The notes under the pieces: model-generated
What the model saw: the letters and a program-made list of their open reading frames with translations, nothing else
Database searches by the model: none
Told to the model about the DNA's origin: nothing
Part shown: one piece after another, positions 9,467 through 18,080 of the stretch
Layout of the letters: every line of letters starts with the position of its first letter
How positions within the stretch are numbered: position 1 is the stretch's first letter
DNA from: Sulfitobacter brevis
GTDB lineage: Bacteria > Pseudomonadota > Alphaproteobacteria > Rhodobacterales > Rhodobacteraceae
Direction: 5' to 3'
Length of the DNA: 64,000 nucleotides
NCBI RefSeq assembly: GCF_900112755.1
Contig: NZ_FOMW01000001.1
Span: 310,001 to 374,000 of the forward strand
Made by a program: the position numbers and the translations under genes

Positions 9467-10678
9467 ATGGCACAGTCCGGATCACGGCATTACCGTGCAA
9501 GCACCGCCTCGCGGCGGATCATGTTTTACAGCCACGATACTTTTGGGCTGGGCCACCTGCGCCGCTCGCGGGCCTTGGCGACCGCGCTCACGGGGGGCGA
9601 TGATCAGGCCAGCGCCATTATTCTCACCGGATCGCCGGTCGCGGGGCGCTTTACCTTCCCCGAACGGGTTGACCATATCCGCCTGCCGGGCGTCACCAAG
9701 CTCTATGATGGCAGCTATGTCAGCCAGACCTTGGGGCTTGATATCGATGATACCACCTCGTTGCGCGCCGGACTGATCCAGACCGCGATCGAGCAGTACG
9801 AACCTGATCTGTTGATCGTCGACAAAGAGCCGACCGGCTTTCGCGGGGAACTGCTGCCGACGCTGGAATGGCTGCGGTTGCGTGGCAAGACCCGCACCGT
9901 GCTGGGGCTGCGCGATGTGCTGGATGAACCTGCCGTGCTCGCCGCTGAATGGGCCCGCAAGGGTGCGGTGCAGGCGACCGAGAACCTGTATGATGATATC
10001 TGGGTCTACGGTGCGCGTGATGTCTATGATCCGACCGAGGGGCTGCCGCTGTCGGACGATGTGCGGTCGCGGATGCATTACACCGGCTATCTGCGCCGCG
10101 AGGTGACAGATGCCTCCGATGCACCCCAGGGGCCCTATATTCTGGTCACGCCGGGCGGTGGTGGCGACGGGGCGGCGATGGTGTCGCTGGTGCTTGACGC
10201 CTATGAGCAAGACCCTGACCTGTCGCCTCGTGCGGTGTTGATCTACGGGCCGTTCCTGTCAGGCGAGGTACGCGATGTGTTTGACGCACGGGTCGCCAAG
10301 CTGGGCGGGCGCGTGACGGCTGTGGGTTTTGAAAGCCGGATTGAAGCGCTTTATGCCGGAGCCGAAGGCGTGGTCTGCATGGGCGGATACAACACTTTTT
10401 GCGAAGTTCTGTCGTTTGACAAACGCGCCCTGATTGTGCCGCGCACTGTGCCACGGCTTGAGCAATGGATCAGGGCCAGCCGCGCCGAGCAATTGGGGCT
10501 CGTGCGGATGCTCGACGAAAACCGCGACGGCATGACCCCGCAAGCGATGATCAAGGCGATCCGCAATTTGCCACATCAGGGCAAACCCTCCGAAGCCGGT
10601 GCGGACGGGTTGCTCGACGGGCTGGATGTGGTCGTGGCCCGCGCCCGCGTCTTGATGGGACTGGAGTCCAAAGAATGA
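9467..10678 (+). CDS. GT-B glycosyltransferase, GT28/MurG-like
   Basis: A cytoplasmic GT-B-fold protein of 403 residues. The N-terminal domain has the glycine-rich acceptor loop in SHDTFGLGHLRRSRALA. The C-terminal domain has the nucleotide-sugar-binding signature region around VCMGGYNTFCEVLSF. Both resemble GT28-type enzymes. The ATG at 9467 follows GGAAAG; longer readings run back into non-coding sequence. It is the first of six overlapping genes and shares motifs with the fifth gene (13570-14709), suggesting duplication. Donor and acceptor are unknown. Confidence 0.8.
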   Translation: MAQSGSRHYRASTASRRIMFYSHDTFGLGHLRRSRALATALTGGDDQASAIILTGSPVAGRFTFPERVDHIRLPGVTKLYDGSYVSQTLGLDIDDTTSLRAGLIQTAIEQYEPDLLIVDKEPTGFRGELLPTLEWLRLRGKTRTVLGLRDVLDEPAVLAAEWARKGAVQATENLYDDIWVYGARDVYDPTEGLPLSDDVRSRMHYTGYLRREVTDASDAPQGPYILVTPGGGGDGAAMVSLVLDAYEQDPDLSPRAVLIYGPFLSGEVRDVFDARVAKLGGRVTAVGFESRIEALYAGAEGVVCMGGYNTFCEVLSFDKRALIVPRTVPRLEQWIRASRAEQLGLVRMLDENRDGMTPQAMIKAIRNLPHQGKPSEAGADGLLDGLDVVVARARVLMGLESKE

Positions 10679-11916
10679 GCGCACCAAGGCTTGCCGTGGT
10701 GGTCAAAGGCTGGCCGCGCCTCTCCGAGACCTTCATCGCGCAGGAATTGGTCGCGCTGGAGGAGGCGGGCTTGGATTTCGACATCTGGTCGTTGCGCCAT
10801 CCGACCGACACCAAGACCCATCCACTGCATGACCGCTTGCGGGCAGACGTCCGGTATCTGCCAGAGTACCTGCGGGACGAACCGCGCCGCGTGGCCCGCG
10901 CCATGGGCGCTGCCGCCGACCTGCCCGGATTTGACGCAGCCGCCGCCGCTTACGCCGCAGATCTGGCCCGCGACGACACTGCAAACCGCCGCCGCCGTTG
11001 GGGGCAGGCCTGTGTCATGGCCACCGAAATGGGCTCCGAGGTCGCGGGCATCTACGCGCATTTTCTGCATACGCCGTCTTCTGTCGCCCGCTATGCGGCG
11101 ATCCTGCGCGGTCAGCCCTGGAGCTTTTCTGCCCATGCCAAGGACATTTGGACCTCCCAGGAATGGGAGTTGCGCGAAAAGCTGACGCCTGCCACTCACG
11201 GTGCGGCCTTTGGTGCGACCTGCACGGCGATCGGGGCCGACTTTCTGCGCGGTTTGGCAGATGACCCTGCCCGCGTTGATCTGGTCTATCACGGGCTTGA
11301 TCTGGCGCGGTTTCCCGCTCCGCCAGAACGTGCACTGCGCACCCCCGAGGCACCGCTTCGGATGATGTCAGTAGGACGCCTGGTTGAGAAAAAGGGTTTT
11401 GACAGGTTGATCGAGGCACTGGCCCTGCTGCCGGCCGAGCTGAATTGGCACTGGACCCACATCGGCGGTGGGACCCTTGCCGTCGCACTTGCCGCCCGCG
11501 CGGACGAGCTTGGCGTCGCGGACCGGATCACATGGCGCGGCGCCTGCGACCAGCCCGAAGTGATCGCCGCGATGCGCGATGCTGACCTATTCGTACTGCC
11601 CTCCCGCGTGGCCGACGATGGCGACCGCGACGGTTTGCCCAATGTGTTGATGGAGGCTGCGAGCCAGACCCTGCCGATGCTCACAACGCCCATCTCCGCG
11701 ATACCTGAATTCATCACCAATGGCGTGCATGGCATCCTCAGCGACGATGCGCCAAATGCGCTGGCCACGGCGATGACCCGTTTCGCCGCTGACCCCGCCC
11801 TTGGCCCCGCGATGGCCGCCCAAGCCCACAAGCGGCTGCACGCCGAGTTCACCATGGCCCCCGGCATTGCGCATCTGCAGGGGCGGTTAACGCAGATGCT
11901 GACGCGGCAAGGCTGA
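10675..11916 (+). CDS. Glycosyltransferase family 4
   Basis: A 413-residue GT-B retaining glycosyltransferase of the GT4 type. The N-terminal VVKGWPRLSETFIAQELVAL is typical of exopolysaccharide GT4 enzymes that begin with a KxxPxxSETFI-like motif. The C-terminal domain shows MSVGRLVEKKGFDRLIEAL and LPNVLMEAASQTLPML, which hold the nucleotide-sugar phosphate and ribose contacts. It starts within the previous stop (ATGA overlap), so it is translationally coupled. No signal peptide or membrane helix is seen, so it acts in the cytoplasm. Sugar specificity is unknown. Confidence 0.85.
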   Translation: MSAPRLAVVVKGWPRLSETFIAQELVALEEAGLDFDIWSLRHPTDTKTHPLHDRLRADVRYLPEYLRDEPRRVARAMGAAADLPGFDAAAAAYAADLARDDTANRRRRWGQACVMATEMGSEVAGIYAHFLHTPSSVARYAAILRGQPWSFSAHAKDIWTSQEWELREKLTPATHGAAFGATCTAIGADFLRGLADDPARVDLVYHGLDLARFPAPPERALRTPEAPLRMMSVGRLVEKKGFDRLIEALALLPAELNWHWTHIGGGTLAVALAARADELGVADRITWRGACDQPEVIAAMRDADLFVLPSRVADDGDRDGLPNVLMEAASQTLPMLTTPISAIPEFITNGVHGILSDDAPNALATAMTRFAADPALGPAMAAQAHKRLHAEFTMAPGIAHLQGRLTQMLTRQG

Positions 11917-12992
11917 TGCGGCTGGCCTTCTACGCCCCTTTAAAATCTCCGGCGCATCCGGTGCCATCAGGGGACCGCAACATCGCCCGCGCGTTGATTG
12001 CCGCGCTCGCAGGCTTGGGCGCAGAGATTGATTTGGCCAGCACCCTGAACAGCCGCGAGGGCACGGGCGACGCCGAAAAACAGCAGCAAATCCATGCCGC
12101 CGCGCAAGTGGAGATCGCGCGTCTGGTCAGAACAGGACGCCAGCAGGATTGGGCCGCCTGGATCACCTATCACAACTATTACAAAGCCCCTGATCTGCTC
12201 GGCCCTGCGGTCGCCCGCGCCCTGCGCATCCCCTATCTGCAAATCGAATCCACCCGCGCCCACAGCAGGCTTGAAGGCCAGTGGGCGGCGCACGCCGCCG
12301 CTGCCGAAGCTGCCAGCGATGCAGCGGATGTGATCTTTTATGTGACCGAGCGTGACGCCGAAACACTGCGCCGCGATGCCCCTGCACAACAACGATTAGT
12401 ACATTTGCCACCCTTCCTTGACCGCGACACTTTGCCTGCAGCAAGCCCGCTGACAGCGCCAATGCTCTGTGTCGGTATGATGCGCGACGGTGACAAACTC
12501 GCCTCCTATGCCCTGCTTGCCCAGACGCTGGCGCTGCTGCCAGCCGACACTTGGACATTACAGATCGCAGGCGATGGCCCTGCCCGCGCGCGGGTGGCCG
12601 CGTTGATGGCGGGCCTGCGCGGCGAGGTGCAATTCTTGGGCGCATTGGACAGCAACACATTGGCAGACATTTATGCGCAGGCGTCGTTGCTCATCTGGCC
12701 CGGTGTGAACGAAGCCTTTGGCATGGTCTATCTGGAGGCGCAGGCCGCTGGCCTTCCGGTTGTCGCTCAAAACCGCCCCGGTGTACGTGAAGTCTTGGCC
12801 CCCGCGCCCTATCCATCTGTGGAGGACGGTCCGCAAGGACTTGCAGAAATGGCGCAGGGATTGCGCGCGTCCCCTGCCAAACGGGCAGAGGCCGGTGCAG
12901 CTGCGCGCGCGTGGATCCAGGCGCATCATCTGCGCCCGCAAGCCGCCCGCACTTTGCAAGCAGGTCTGGCTGCCGTGGGGGTAACGCTCTGA
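11916..12992 (+). CDS. Glycosyltransferase family 4-like
   Basis: A 358-residue GT-B glycosyltransferase. The donor-binding half carries the EX7E motif in NEAFGMVYLEAQAAGLPVVA, the acid pair that binds the nucleotide sugar in GT4 enzymes. The N-terminal half begins MRLAFYAPLKSP and has a possible acceptor loop at HPVPSGDRNIARAL. The start shares one base with the preceding stop (TGATG). It is the third enzyme of the operon. Function is inferred from fold motifs only. Confidence 0.82.
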   Translation: MRLAFYAPLKSPAHPVPSGDRNIARALIAALAGLGAEIDLASTLNSREGTGDAEKQQQIHAAAQVEIARLVRTGRQQDWAAWITYHNYYKAPDLLGPAVARALRIPYLQIESTRAHSRLEGQWAAHAAAAEAASDAADVIFYVTERDAETLRRDAPAQQRLVHLPPFLDRDTLPAASPLTAPMLCVGMMRDGDKLASYALLAQTLALLPADTWTLQIAGDGPARARVAALMAGLRGEVQFLGALDSNTLADIYAQASLLIWPGVNEAFGMVYLEAQAAGLPVVAQNRPGVREVLAPAPYPSVEDGPQGLAEMAQGLRASPAKRAEAGAAARAWIQAHHLRPQAARTLQAGLAAVGVTL

Positions 12993-13573
12993 TCCACCTC
13001 GCACTCATGCGGCACGGCCATACGGCTTGGAACCGCGATCACAAGATACAAGGCCGCACCGATATCCCGCTGGATGCCGAAGCCCGCAGCCAACTGGCCA
13101 CGCTTTGCCTGCCGCCGCCGTGGGACAGAGCGGCGCTGTGGTCCAGCCCGCTGTCGCGTGCCGTCGAGACGGCGCATCTGGTTGCGGGCCGCGCGCCACA
13201 TATCACTCCGGCGTTGATGGAGATGAACTGGGGCCGGTGGGAAGGCCAGCACGGCACGGCGCTGAAGGCTGATCCCGCCTCCGGCTTTCGTGATATTGAA
13301 GACTGGGGTTGGGGTTTCACCCCCCCTCAAGGCGAATGCCCCGCCGATCTGCGCGCCCGCTTGGTGCCTTGGGCGGAAGGCCTGACCGAAGACAGCGTGG
13401 CGATCTGCCATATCGGCGTGATGCGGGTGCTTTTGGCCCATGCAATGGGCTGGAATTTTGACGGCCCTGCGCCGTTCCGGATCAAGCGCAACCGGCTCTA
13501 TGTGCTTCGTGTTGACGCCACAGGATGGCACAGCAGCGGCATCGGTGAGCCCCTGACGGAGCATCTGATATGA
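12989..13573 (+). CDS. Histidine phosphatase family protein (PGAM-like)
   Basis: A phosphoglycerate-mutase-like phosphatase of about 194 residues. The catalytic RHG motif is in ALMRHGHTAWN, the acid region is MEMNWGRWEGQ and the second histidine is in ICHIGVMRVLLAH. The first beta-strand (IHLALMRHG) requires a start before the ATG at 13007. The neatest candidate is CTG at 12989, which overlaps the upstream TGA as CTGA, like the other junctions here. A GTG at 12911 would add 26 residues overlapping the previous gene. It probably removes phosphate from a sugar-phosphate intermediate of the operon's pathway. Confidence 0.78.
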   Translation: MIHLALMRHGHTAWNRDHKIQGRTDIPLDAEARSQLATLCLPPPWDRAALWSSPLSRAVETAHLVAGRAPHITPALMEMNWGRWEGQHGTALKADPASGFRDIEDWGWGFTPPQGECPADLRARLVPWAEGLTEDSVAICHIGVMRVLLAHAMGWNFDGPAPFRIKRNRLYVLRVDATGWHSSGIGEPLTEHLI

Positions 13574-14709
13574 AGGTTCTGATTGCAGTCACGCATCTGC
13601 TTGGCTCGGGTCATCTGGCACGGGCGCTAACCCTCGCGCGGGCCTTCAAAGGCAGCGGGCACAGCGTTATCGTCGTCTCGGGTGGGATGCCGGTACCCCA
13701 ACTCGACAGCGGAGATATCGCGCTGTGGCAATTGCCCCCCCTGCGCTCTGACGGTGTTGATTTTACCACCTTGCTGGACGCCGAAGGTCGCGTCGCTGAT
13801 GCCACAGTGACGGCCGCGCGCCAAACCGCTTTGCTAGAGGCCTTGCACAGTACGCAGCCCGATGTGGTGATCACGGAGCTGTTCCCCTTTGGTCGCCGCA
13901 TCTTGCAAGCCGAGTTCACTGCTTTGCTGGAAGCAGCCCAAGCCCTGCCGCGCCGCCCGATCATCGCCGCCTCGATCCGCGATATCCTTGCGCCTCCGTC
14001 AAAGCCTGCCAAAGCGGCCTTGGCCGACCGGCTTGTGGATCAATTCTATGATATGGTGTTGGTCCATGCCGACTGCGACGTAACCCCGCTCGAACTTAGC
14101 TGGCCAGTTTCACCAATGCTGGCGGACAAGCTGCGCTATACCGGATTTGTCGCCCCACCCGCGCCGGTGCCGCATCCTCAGGCGATAGGCACGGGCGAAG
14201 TGATCGTGAGTGCGGGCGGCGGCAACGTCGGGGAGAATCTCTTTGTCAGCGCCCTCGCCGCAGCCCGCGCTATGCCCGAGCAACCTTGGCGCATTCTGAT
14301 CGGTGGGTCGGACGCCGCTGCGCGGTCAGCCGCACTCAGCAAAGATGCCCCCGCAAATGCCACCGTTGAACCTGCACGGCCCGATTTCCGGCAGATGCTG
14401 CACAACGCTGCCGCGTCGGTCTCGATGTGCGGTTACAACACGGCGCTGGATCTCTTGCAAACCGGATGCCCCGCCGTGCTGGTCCCCTTTGATGCCGGGC
14501 AGGAGGTTGAGCAAGGCCTACGCGCCGATGCTCTGGCAAAGCTCTACGGGATCACCGTGCTGCGCAATGCCGATCTGGGGACTCAAAGCCTGATTGCCGC
14601 CCTGCGTGATATCCGGCGAGCGCCTAGGCGCGCCGCGCTGCGCGACGGTTTTGACGGTGCAGCAAGGACCGTCGCGGTTGTGACTGAACTCAGCTTGGCC
14701 CGCCCATGA
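13570..14709 (+). CDS. GT-B glycosyltransferase, GT28/MurG-like (paralogue of first operon gene)
   Basis: A 379-residue GT-B protein with the loop LLGSGHLARALTLARAF near the N terminus and SMCGYNTALDLLQTGCPAVL near residue 300. These match the GLGHLRR and MGGYNT motifs of the gene at 9467, so the two look like diverged copies with different substrates. No membrane segment is visible. The start overlaps the phosphatase stop (ATGA), and the stop overlaps the deacetylase start. Its exact reaction is unknown. Confidence 0.78.
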   Translation: MKVLIAVTHLLGSGHLARALTLARAFKGSGHSVIVVSGGMPVPQLDSGDIALWQLPPLRSDGVDFTTLLDAEGRVADATVTAARQTALLEALHSTQPDVVITELFPFGRRILQAEFTALLEAAQALPRRPIIAASIRDILAPPSKPAKAALADRLVDQFYDMVLVHADCDVTPLELSWPVSPMLADKLRYTGFVAPPAPVPHPQAIGTGEVIVSAGGGNVGENLFVSALAAARAMPEQPWRILIGGSDAAARSAALSKDAPANATVEPARPDFRQMLHNAAASVSMCGYNTALDLLQTGCPAVLVPFDAGQEVEQGLRADALAKLYGITVLRNADLGTQSLIAALRDIRRAPRRAALRDGFDGAARTVAVVTELSLARP

Positions 14710-15467
14710 GATTTGACTTTACCCCTCTCACTGCCGAGTTGTCCCAATGGCGCAGTGAAAACTGCCCCCTGCCGATCTGGTGGCGCGATGATGACGCGAC
14801 CGAGGACACCGCCGCGCTCCAACAGCTTTTGGCGCTCGCCGAGCGGACGGCCCTGCCTGTTCATCTTGCGGTGATTCCGCAAGGCGCGACCCAAGGATTG
14901 TCGAGGGTCTGTACCGAAAACCCCCATGTGGTGCCTGTGGTCCATGGCTGGGCCCATAAAAACAACGCGCCCGAGGGTGAAAAGAAGGCCGAGTTTGGCC
15001 ATCTGCGCGAGGATGCAGAACTTGAAGCCCGCTCGGCGCTTACGCACCTAAAAAGCCTGTTTGGCCCAAGCCTGCTGGCGATGTTCGTGCCGCCGTGGAA
15101 CCGCATTCATCCCAGCGTTACCGCAGATCTGGCCCCGCAAGGATACATCGCGGTTTCGACCTACACGCCCAGAAGCAGCCGGATGGCCGCGCCCGACCTT
15201 GTCCAGATCAACACCCATCTCGACCCGATTTTTTGGAAAGGCGGCGGCGGTTTGGTCGATCCAGACGCCCAGATTACCGCGCTAGTGACGCAATTGAAGG
15301 ATCGCCGTGCAGGGCGCATTGACGCGACCGAACCACTGGGGCTTTTGACCCATCATCTGGTGCATGATGCTGCAATCTGGGCATTCAGCGAGGCGTTGGT
15401 CAAAACCCTGCTTGATGGAGGGGCTGTGCCATGCAACCTGCGCGATTTGGCGCCAAACCTGCCTTGA
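14706..15467 (+). CDS. Polysaccharide deacetylase-like protein
   Basis: A 253-residue protein with a CE4-like (NodB-homology) pattern. A WRDDDA motif near residue 26 supplies the metal-binding and catalytic aspartates, and HGWAHKNN near residue 80 gives the HxxxH metal ligands. A later VPPWNRIHP loop matches the CE4 third motif. There is no signal peptide, so it should act in the cytoplasm, unlike cell-wall deacetylases. As the last gene of the operon it may remove an acetyl group from the glycan or its precursor. It ends four bases before the convergent moeA fusion gene. Confidence 0.8.
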   Translation: MRFDFTPLTAELSQWRSENCPLPIWWRDDDATEDTAALQQLLALAERTALPVHLAVIPQGATQGLSRVCTENPHVVPVVHGWAHKNNAPEGEKKAEFGHLREDAELEARSALTHLKSLFGPSLLAMFVPPWNRIHPSVTADLAPQGYIAVSTYTPRSSRMAAPDLVQINTHLDPIFWKGGGGLVDPDAQITALVTQLKDRRAGRIDATEPLGLLTHHLVHDAAIWAFSEALVKTLLDGGAVPCNLRDLAPNLP

Positions 15468-15471
15468 AGCG

Positions 15472-17592
15472 TTAGCCGCTGGCGATACCGAAGCTGCCGT
15501 AGGGGATGTACCGCACCAGATCACCGGGCGCGATCACAGTGGCCTCCTCCGGCAACTCGACCAAGCCTTCCGCCCAGCTGAGCCCGCTGATCCGACCCGA
15601 CCCTTCGGAGGCGAAAACCTCGACCTGCCCCGCCCTGATCCGCGCGCGCAGATACTCCCTCCGGCCCGGTTTTTTGTTCTTCGAGAATCCGGCTGGCACA
15701 TCAAAACCCTGCGACTCCGGCCACTGCGCGCCCGCAAGCTGCGCCAACGCGGGGCGCGCAAACACCAGCGTACAGACCAGCGCGGCCACCGGATTGCCCG
15801 GCAGGCCGAAGACCGGCACGCCCTGCCACATTCCCAAAGCTAGCGGCCTGCCCGGCTTGATCGCAATGCGCCACAATGTCATCGCGCCCGCTTCGCTGAG
15901 CAATGCCGACATGTGATCCTCATCGCCCGCAGAGGCGCCGCCGCTGGTAATGATTGCGTCAACTTGCGCGGCCCCTGTGTCGAGAAATCCGCGCAGGGCA
16001 GCGCGGTCATCGGGCGCACGGCCAAGGTCAACGGGGGTATGGCCGAACTGCCGGATCAGCCCCTGCAACATCGGGCGGTTGGCATCATAAATCTGTCCAT
16101 CTTTTGCGGTCTGCCCGGCCTCAACAAGCTCGTTGCCCGTCGATAAAATCCCGACCTTAAGCGGCATATGCACCGAGACTTTTGCCGAGCCAGTGGCCGC
16201 CAGCAACGCAAGATCGGGCGCGGTGATCCGCCGCCCTTTGGCCAGAACCTGATCGCCCGCAGCCACATCTTCGCCCGCGCGGCGGGTGTTGGCACCTGCC
16301 TTTACCGGACCCGAAAAGCGGATTGCGCCCGCCTCGACGACCACGTCTTCTTGTAGGATCACCGTATCGACACCTTGCGGCAGCGCGGCACCGGTCAGCA
16401 CCCGAATGGCATGACCCGCAGGCACCACGCCGGGGGCATCGCCCGCGGCGGCGCGGGCAGCGACCAACGGCATTTCATGCACGCCCGTCCCGCGCACGCC
16501 CGCAAATCCATAGCCGTCAACTGCCGTGTTGGGCAGTGGCGGGTTTGCCCGTTTGGCCATGACGTCATCTGCGGCAATGCATCCAAGTGCTTGATCCAGC
16601 GGCAGGGATTGCGTGGCAACGACGCAGATCAGACTGTCCCGCAGCAGCGCCAAGGCCTCCTGCACCGGCGTCCAATGCACACCTGCCGGCAGGGCAAAAC
16701 AGTCATTGCGCAACGGCGGGGGAACTGTCCGCCCAAGGGCGGCATCGCGCAGCGCCTGTTCATCACCGACGCCTAAGATCCAGCCTTCAACCGGATCACC
16801 TTTTTCAAGCATCGCTTGCAGCACTGGCGGGGCAAGTTGTGCCAAGGCACCCGCGAGTATCCGCACCTGAGCGCGGTCGTTGATTTCCTCCGGCTCGGCA
16901 AGCTTCGCGATCAGATCGGCGATGAGCGAGGGGAAAAGTTCGACCAGAACCAGCGGCTTGCCCGATGCTTCAAAGGGTGCCACGGCCAGTTGATCGCCAT
17001 AGCGCTCCCGCAGGGCCTGCAAACGCGGCAAACCCAGCAGCGCCTGCGAACCGACCGATCCGGATGTGTAGAGCTTCCAACACGGCTGCGCGCGACCAAG
17101 GCCGGGCTGTTTTTCGACGCCGCGGTGTTCGGGTAGCCCGTGACCGTGGCGCAGGGTGCCTTTAGCAGGTAAAACTGCATCGCTGACCGTTTCGGGGCAG
17201 CCCCAGAACGGGCCGATACCGCCGAATAGTCCGTTGAGGTGACGTGCAACCTCGAACCGGTTGTTCGCATTCTCGGCATCGTCCTCGACCATCTCGGCCA
17301 AAACCGGCCAAAGCGCCAATGGATCATCGGTACCGGTCACAGCGCGGGCAAATCCGGCGGGATAGGCGAAGGGAAAATCAAACCCCGCCACGACCCGCCG
17401 ACCTGCTGCCAGTTCCGCGTCAAACAGAGCTTCCAAAGCGGCCATCGCGGCGGTGCGGGTGCGGTGATAGTGGCAGGTTACAGCGCCGCCGCGCGCAACC
17501 CCGATCCAGATTGCGTCCTTGCTTGGTTTGCGTGGCGAGGGGCTGGCGCGGGCCGACCAATCGACCACAACAAAGGTGTCAAATCCGCTCAC
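15472..17592 (-). CDS. moeA: Two-domain protein: N-terminal domain of unknown function fused to MoeA
   Basis: A 706-residue protein. Residues about 305-706 are MoeA, which inserts molybdate into adenylylated molybdopterin. Its landmarks are NTAVDGYGF, the GEDV segment, VGILSTGNELVEAG, ITSGGASAGDEDH and GLPGNPVAAL. Residues 1-295 form a separate domain starting FDTFVVVDWSA, with VVAGFDFPFAYPAGFARA and WKLYTSGSVGSQALLGLP. This may be an RNase-H-like or DUF429-type fold, but I do not recognise its reaction. The start overlaps the mobB stop by four bases. Ordinary MoeA is about 400 residues, so this is a real fusion with no frameshift. Confidence 0.88.
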   Translation of the reverse strand: MSGFDTFVVVDWSARASPSPRKPSKDAIWIGVARGGAVTCHYHRTRTAAMAALEALFDAELAAGRRVVAGFDFPFAYPAGFARAVTGTDDPLALWPVLAEMVEDDAENANNRFEVARHLNGLFGGIGPFWGCPETVSDAVLPAKGTLRHGHGLPEHRGVEKQPGLGRAQPCWKLYTSGSVGSQALLGLPRLQALRERYGDQLAVAPFEASGKPLVLVELFPSLIADLIAKLAEPEEINDRAQVRILAGALAQLAPPVLQAMLEKGDPVEGWILGVGDEQALRDAALGRTVPPPLRNDCFALPAGVHWTPVQEALALLRDSLICVVATQSLPLDQALGCIAADDVMAKRANPPLPNTAVDGYGFAGVRGTGVHEMPLVAARAAAGDAPGVVPAGHAIRVLTGAALPQGVDTVILQEDVVVEAGAIRFSGPVKAGANTRRAGEDVAAGDQVLAKGRRITAPDLALLAATGSAKVSVHMPLKVGILSTGNELVEAGQTAKDGQIYDANRPMLQGLIRQFGHTPVDLGRAPDDRAALRGFLDTGAAQVDAIITSGGASAGDEDHMSALLSEAGAMTLWRIAIKPGRPLALGMWQGVPVFGLPGNPVAALVCTLVFARPALAQLAGAQWPESQGFDVPAGFSKNKKPGRREYLRARIRAGQVEVFASEGSGRISGLSWAEGLVELPEEATVIAPGDLVRYIPYGSFGIASG

Positions 17593-18080
17593 AACCCAAC
17601 CTCGGCCAAGATGAAGTCGGCAATCGCAACCGTGTCATCAAGGTCAAAAACCGGACGGTCCAGCGTCAACGGCGTCGCACTGGCCACCGCGCGGATGGTC
17701 GGATCATCGGGCGCAATTAGCGGGTTGCCGGTGACCGCACGGTGCGCCTCGACCTTGGGATGGGCATCGCGCTTGTAGCCTTCGATGAGCACCAGATCGA
17801 CAGGGCTGAGCCGCCCCAATAGCGCAGAGAGCGGTGGCTCTTCCGCGCCGCGCAACTCCTGCATCAAGGCAATGCGGTTGCGCGAGGCGAGCAGTACCTC
17901 GGACGCGCCTGCATTTCGGTGGCGAAAGCTGTCTTTACCGGGGTGATCCACGTCAAAGCTGTGATGCGCATGCTTAACCGTCGAGACCGTGAAACCACGG
18001 CCCGTAATCTCGGTAACCAAGCGTTCCATCAGGCCGGTTTTGCCCGCATTCTTCCAGCCGACAACGCCATAAAGCCTCAT
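17589..18080 (-). CDS. mobB: Molybdopterin-guanine dinucleotide biosynthesis protein B
   Basis: A 163-residue P-loop GTPase-like protein that helps MobA make the guanine-dinucleotide form of the molybdenum cofactor. The Walker A is GWKNAGKTGLMERL at residues 8-21. KHAHHSFDVDHPGKDSFRHR and LVLIEGYKR match the MobB family, as does the length. It sits between mobA and the moeA fusion with four-base overlaps on both sides, so the three genes form one operon on the minus strand. Confidence 0.93.
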   Translation of the reverse strand: MRLYGVVGWKNAGKTGLMERLVTEITGRGFTVSTVKHAHHSFDVDHPGKDSFRHRNAGASEVLLASRNRIALMQELRGAEEPPLSALLGRLSPVDLVLIEGYKRDAHPKVEAHRAVTGNPLIAPDDPTIRAVASATPLTLDRPVFDLDDTVAIADFILAEVGL

